A DNA stretch of 64,000 nucleotides from NCBI GenBank assembly GCA_949357655.1, contig CASHTG010000018.1, positions 496,001 through 560,000 of the forward strand, written 5' to 3'. How positions within the stretch are numbered: position 1 is the first letter of the stretch; each line of letters begins with the position of its first letter. Below are positions 59,858-64,000 of the stretch, in pieces. The notes below the pieces were generated by a model. It did not search any database, was not told where the DNA came from, and saw only the letters and a list, made by a program, of their open reading frames with translations. Both the position numbers and the translations under genes were made by a program. The DNA is from Parascedosporium putredinis (taxonomy: Eukaryota > Ascomycota > Sordariomycetes > Microascales > Microascaceae).

Positions 59858-62503
59858 CGAAGTTCGGCGGGGATTTCCTTCGAAGAAAAAAAAAGAAAAA
59901 GAAAGGCACGTGTTAGGTGATGCTGGCTCGTGTTGCTGCTCAAGGTACAGTTGCTTGTGTATAAGGCGGGAATAGCAAGCCGGGAGGATCAATTGTTTTT
60001 GAAATAAGATTGTAAGGGAGGACAAACGCGCGGCGAGCGGACTGGGACTATAAAAGGTATGTGAGTGAAGGAAGGAAAGAGCAGGGAAGGCGCGAGAGAT
60101 CGTGGGAGGAGAAGTCCCGAGCAAATTGAATCGGGGAAGGATTTTAATAAGGTTAGAGAGACAGAATCTTCAATGTTCCTTCACGTTATATTATGACAAT
60201 CAAAATTGACAATGGCTTGGAGACGGAGACTTGGATGAATTGGCTCGAGGGTGGATTTAGCGTGTCTTTCCCTTGTCCGTTATTCGGATCACCTCCGTCA
60301 CGATTAATTTCTTTTTTCCTCTTCCCTTTTGCTGCTGTATTCTATTAAGGATTCCCTACCGAACTGGTTTCCAACTCAGTTCCTCGTTAAAAACTTGTAA
60401 AGGGTGAGCCCAAACCCCCTTTCGACGAGAAATTCGCACGTAGTTTGCGCCTTCCAGTTCATACTATCGCCACACTTCCCTTAACACCGACGTATATGTG
60501 GGTATCGTGGACGGAGTCTCTGCCAGTTTAACCTTCCTTCCTACATGTGGCTCGGCTATTCCCAACGCAAAAGAAGTCAATTGCATCAGTTTTGGGTACA
60601 TGCAAGCTTCTCCAGCATTTGCCTCGCCCAGTAGAAGGGATCGGATCCCCTTGGGCAGCTCCACGTCGGAAGCTGTCCCAGTTTCCTCCCCGCCGCGAGC
60701 GAGTGGAGCCAGGTTTGCGCCCAAACCTTCCACTAAGGAGTACATTGCATTATTTGTCTTTCTCAATCGGTCAATCATCTCCTTGCTTCAGCCGCATTTC
60801 GCTGGGCTGGCAATCGATGTGCTCCGTGACGTCGTTCCAACCGTGCAGCCGTGCTCCATCTGAGTCGTTACTACGTACATGTATTTCCCCCGCCCATCGC
60901 AAGTGAGGATGTATCCAGTTTGCCAGCCATCCATCGATGACATCACTCTTGGAACACCCAGGACGCGACAAACGCACGGCGAAGAAGGGGTTACGCGAGG
61001 GTGAGTAAACAAATTACGGAGGGTAAAGAACGGCTCGACGCCAAGACCGGCAAAAGCCTGCAAGAAGAGAAGATGGGGAAATTTCGAGAACCTCGACGGC
61101 GAGGACAAGAGCCAGGCATGTTCCGAATTCTGGCCCTCAACCAATCCTGCGAGGATAATTTCGTTCAAGTTGTATATTCAATTATCCATCCATTCTTTCC
61201 CTTGTACGCACGGAGCCGTCGTGCGCCTATCTTAAAAAGACAAAAATATTACACCATAGAGCTGCCCACCTTCATGGTAGCCAAGGGAGCGCGCGGACAC
61301 GGCGGAGAAAACCGTTACATCTCAGTGAGACATCGCTAGAACATCGCCATAGTCGGCAAGGAGAAGAAGAGGGGGCCAAAGAGGAAAAAGTCTACGATTA
61401 ACCATGCCTTCAAGCTTGTGACTACACGTAGCGACCGCCGCCGAGCGCTCCTCGGTTTCCTAACCTAGGCAGGTCCTTAGACCACAGCAACACGGAAACT
61501 TGATCAAACCTGCCTTTTGGTGCCTTCTATTATAAAAGGAGGGGCAAAGAAAAAGGGCCGTACGTAGCTGCTCTTTGTCGGTTCCCAATTGATCAAGAAG
61601 TCTTCTACTATCTCTGTGCAAGCTCTCGAAAAAGAAATACTAGGCGGAGAAGCAAGATCGCAAAAGATATACAAAAATAAGCCCAAGTGAAATAAACTTG
61701 GCCCCTCTGCCACGGCAAAACAAAGCTCACAAAATGATTCAAACTTCCCGCGGCTCTGGAATCTCATGGAGAACAATTCAAAAGTAATGCTGTCAAAAAG
61801 CATGTGACGATTATAAAGACCAAGGTATCTGAAATGAACATGATGTCTGAACCACAGGGTACATGTAGGAAGCTATCAATATTAGAAGGTGGGAGGAGGG
61901 GTGAGTAGATAGGTAGTGAGATAGATGGATATGCATAAAAATAGAGGAGTCTCCGCTTGCCTGCCAACCGCCAGAGCAAGGCAGCCGACAGCAAGGGAAA
62001 AGTGAAATAACAGGACCATGCAATAACAAAGCCGAAAGTCGAGGAGCAAACATAGCATAAAGAGCTATGTCCAGGACGCCATAAAACGCCACAGCGTGGT
62101 CCTTGTATCCTTGGCCGGGTGTGAGCAGATGATAAGTAACCTGCCTCCTTGTTCCGGCCTAACTTCAGTCTATGGCCGTGAGATGAGAATGCCAATATTG
62201 CGCCGCCAATCTGTGAGCACTCTGAGCACACGCACAAGTGAACCCCCGCGGCATTAGGTGGGAAATGAGAGGGGGCGGGGAGAAAGAAGAAAAAAAGTGA
62301 CAAAATGTGCAACACGACGTAGGAAAAAGGCAAGACCAAAGACACGAGAGTTCCCAATCCGTTGGCGCCCATCCCCAGCGGACCATATCATATCCATCCT
62401 CGACATCTCAAGGTCCTTTCCACCAAATAGCATGGTGTGAGATAGCCGGGTTATTTGTCCCCATTAGCCCCAAGTCAAAATTGTCATCTAACGGGGCTGG
62501 GCT
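59858..62503. other. 2.6-kb intergenic region: CAX promoter and right-hand gene 3' flank
   Basis: This region contains the CAX promoter and the 3' flank of the right-edge gene. An A-rich run (59885-59901) just outside it lies in the CAX leader. A TATAAAAGGA match occurs near 61532. Frames here are short and have no recognisable content. Confidence 0.55.
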
Positions 62504-64000
62504 TTAGCGATCGTCCCCGGCGCGAGCCTTGCCGCGCCTTCGGAAGATGTCCATAACCCTGCGGGCGGCTCCTACTGATGCCTTCTGGCCACCGGGATAA
62601 TCATCGTAAGCATCAGCAAATCGCTTGTTCTTTTGCAGCACCTTGGTGCCCTTCGCATTGCCCGCAAATCGCCGTCCATCAAAGCTGTCCGGCTCCGAGA
62701 AACCCGCTTGGTAATGAAGCCCGGCTGCTTGGGAATTCTGGGCCCGATGCACGTCGATCGATGACTCGGACCCTGTATTGAGGATTGACGAGTGCTGCTG
62801 AATATAAGGAGGGATAGCATTCGGTCTCCGGTCGTATGGGTCTGGTGCGTAGCGCGGGCTTTGGGCTTGGCCCGACGCCGAGACCTGGGACTGGTTACGA
62901 TAGGCAGCCTCGGCCTCTTGTTGCCGGCGGGTGAGCATCTCATTATAGATGGGGGTGTTGCGCTGCCCGCCCCGGCTCTCCGTCTGACCTTGACGGTCAG
63001 GCCCGGGATGGATAGGGAGCGACTGGTGCGAATTTCGGTCCGACCCCAATCCAATAGCCTTGGTGAGTGAAGGGATGAGAGAAAAGCGGCGAGTGTGCTT
63101 CTCCTGGGAGTGGTGCGAGCCGCTCATGCTGCCGCTACGTTTCCGGCCGAGTCCTAGAGAGAAGGATCGCCGTGATTGCCTAGAATCCATCGATTGACGA
63201 GGCTCATCGCCGCCGCCGCCAAGCGCCATCGAATTGGCCATGCTGATGGGCGGGTACTTCCGGCTGTTCTTCTCTGCGGGAGGCGAAGCTGGCTGGGCGT
63301 TGCTGGGAGCGCCCGAAGTCGTGACGGAATCCTGACGTCTGCGGCTCTTGCCGAAGAGAGATCCACTTCGCCCCAGGAGCTTCGCGCTGATATCGCCAAT
63401 TGTGCTTGATCTCTTGTGGCCTTTGCCCTCGTGACCTTGGCCGGGCCCGGCATCGGTAAATCCGGAAACCCTAGCAAACTTGGACGGCACGCTCGGCCGG
63501 CCGGCTCCATGTTCGTCCACCTCCTCGCCGGGATTGGCTGGCTGCTGAATGCGTCCATGGACGTTGGTTCCCGCGACGGCAGGTGGCGCCGGTTGGCCGT
63601 AAGCGTTCCGGCCCGTAGCCGTGAAGCCCAAGGATGCCGAAGACTGAATGGAACCTTGTGTACGAGGGCGTGCGTGAGCAGGATCTGTCAGGGTGGCACC
63701 GGCGAGATACGCGTCTTCGGGTCGGGGATCGCGAACCGGACGTGTTGGGCCGGCTCCGGGTTGCTGTCGGTGAGCAGAGGGCGGGCCGCCCCTTGACGAC
63801 TTGGCGACAGGGGGATCTTGGGGCAAAGGCTTCTCCTTGGGGGATGACGTGCCAATAGGAGCTGCAGCGGCTGTATTGCTTGGCTGGCCACGGGACTTGC
63901 TGGAAACCACATATTCGCCACGCTGCGTCTGGGTGGTTGGAGCAACATATTCGACCTGTACCGTCCGACGCTTGGCATCTTTCTGCGCCTTTACTGCTGC
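62504..64000 (-). CDS. C-terminal part of a Ser/Arg-rich protein, truncated by the window edge
   Basis: One frame is open from the right edge (64000) to a stop at 62504-62506, 498 codons without a break. It starts in the window with a basic segment followed by VQVEYVAPTTQTQRGEYV. The body is low-complexity and rich in Ser, Arg, Gln and Pro, with candidate phosphosites such as KRSSTIGD and RRFSLIPS. The extreme C-terminus is a compact basic block, ARRVMDIFRRRGKARAG. The layout resembles the C-terminal regulatory tails of fungal CAMK-like kinases, and the end block may be a short membrane- or partner-binding motif, but no catalytic domain is in the window, so the identity is unproven. The true start lies beyond the edge. 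Confidence 0.75.
   Translation of the reverse strand, partial: AAVKAQKDAKRRTVQVEYVAPTTQTQRGEYVVSSKSRGQPSNTAAAAPIGTSSPKEKPLPQDPPVAKSSRGGPPSAHRQQPGAGPTRPVRDPRPEDAYLAGATLTDPAHARPRTQGSIQSSASLGFTATGRNAYGQPAPPAVAGTNVHGRIQQPANPGEEVDEHGAGRPSVPSKFARVSGFTDAGPGQGHEGKGHKRSSTIGDISAKLLGRSGSLFGKSRRRQDSVTTSGAPSNAQPASPPAEKNSRKYPPISMANSMALGGGGDEPRQSMDSRQSRRSFSLGLGRKRSGSMSGSHHSQEKHTRRFSLIPSLTKAIGLGSDRNSHQSLPIHPGPDRQGQTESRGGQRNTPIYNEMLTRRQQEAEAAYRNQSQVSASGQAQSPRYAPDPYDRRPNAIPPYIQQHSSILNTGSESSIDVHRAQNSQAAGLHYQAGFSEPDSFDGRRFAGNAKGTKVLQKNKRFADAYDDYPGGQKASVGAARRVMDIFRRRGKARAGDDR

Overview
The window is nuclear DNA from a filamentous ascomycete (Pezizomycotina, most likely Sordariomycetes). The evidence is short introns of about 60-110 nt with GTRNGY donors and CTAAC/CTGAC branch points, pyrimidine-rich leaders, and the gene content: a mitochondrial Ile-tRNA synthetase, a GH115 xylan glucuronidase, an SRK1/RCK2-type kinase, a D-lactate dehydrogenase and a CAX exchanger. 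I see no rRNA, convincing tRNA, CRISPR array, transposon ORF or AT-rich RIP-like block.

Layout. 1-16950 is a gene desert containing a C+T-skewed, leader-like block at about 11.9-14.6 kb. 16951-17928 (-) is a fungal protein I do not recognise, divergent over a 342-bp shared promoter from the mitochondrial isoleucyl-tRNA synthetase (18271-21321, +). 21944-25623 (+) is a large, mostly disordered protein with a C-terminal membrane segment. 26480-30459 (-) is a secreted, probably GPI-anchored GH115 enzyme. 35041-36339 (-) is a ZNF207/BuGZ-type zinc-finger protein. 36340-45410 is a second desert. 45411-47974 (+) is an SRK1/RCK2-type kinase, convergent with the mitochondrial D-lactate dehydrogenase (48788 to about 50966, -). 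52993-54319 (-) is a SPRY protein with a Pro-rich repeat region. 56889-59857 (-) is a vacuolar-type Ca2+/H+ exchanger with a very long cytosolic linker. 62504-64000 (-) is the C-terminal part of a Ser/Arg-rich protein that runs off the right edge.

The genes do not form an operon or a recognisable cluster. They are mainly housekeeping or signalling genes plus one biomass-degrading enzyme. The kinase and the Ca2+ exchanger could both act in stress or calcium physiology, but their proximity is probably incidental.

The most important observation affects all annotation here. Eight conserved genes are each interrupted, at more than 20 places in total, by the apparent loss of one base (rarely two), usually in a short G, C or A run. 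Splice phases and downstream domains are otherwise intact. This looks like homopolymer under-calling in the assembly rather than pseudogenes, so the coordinates below are given as whole gene spans and the breaks are described.
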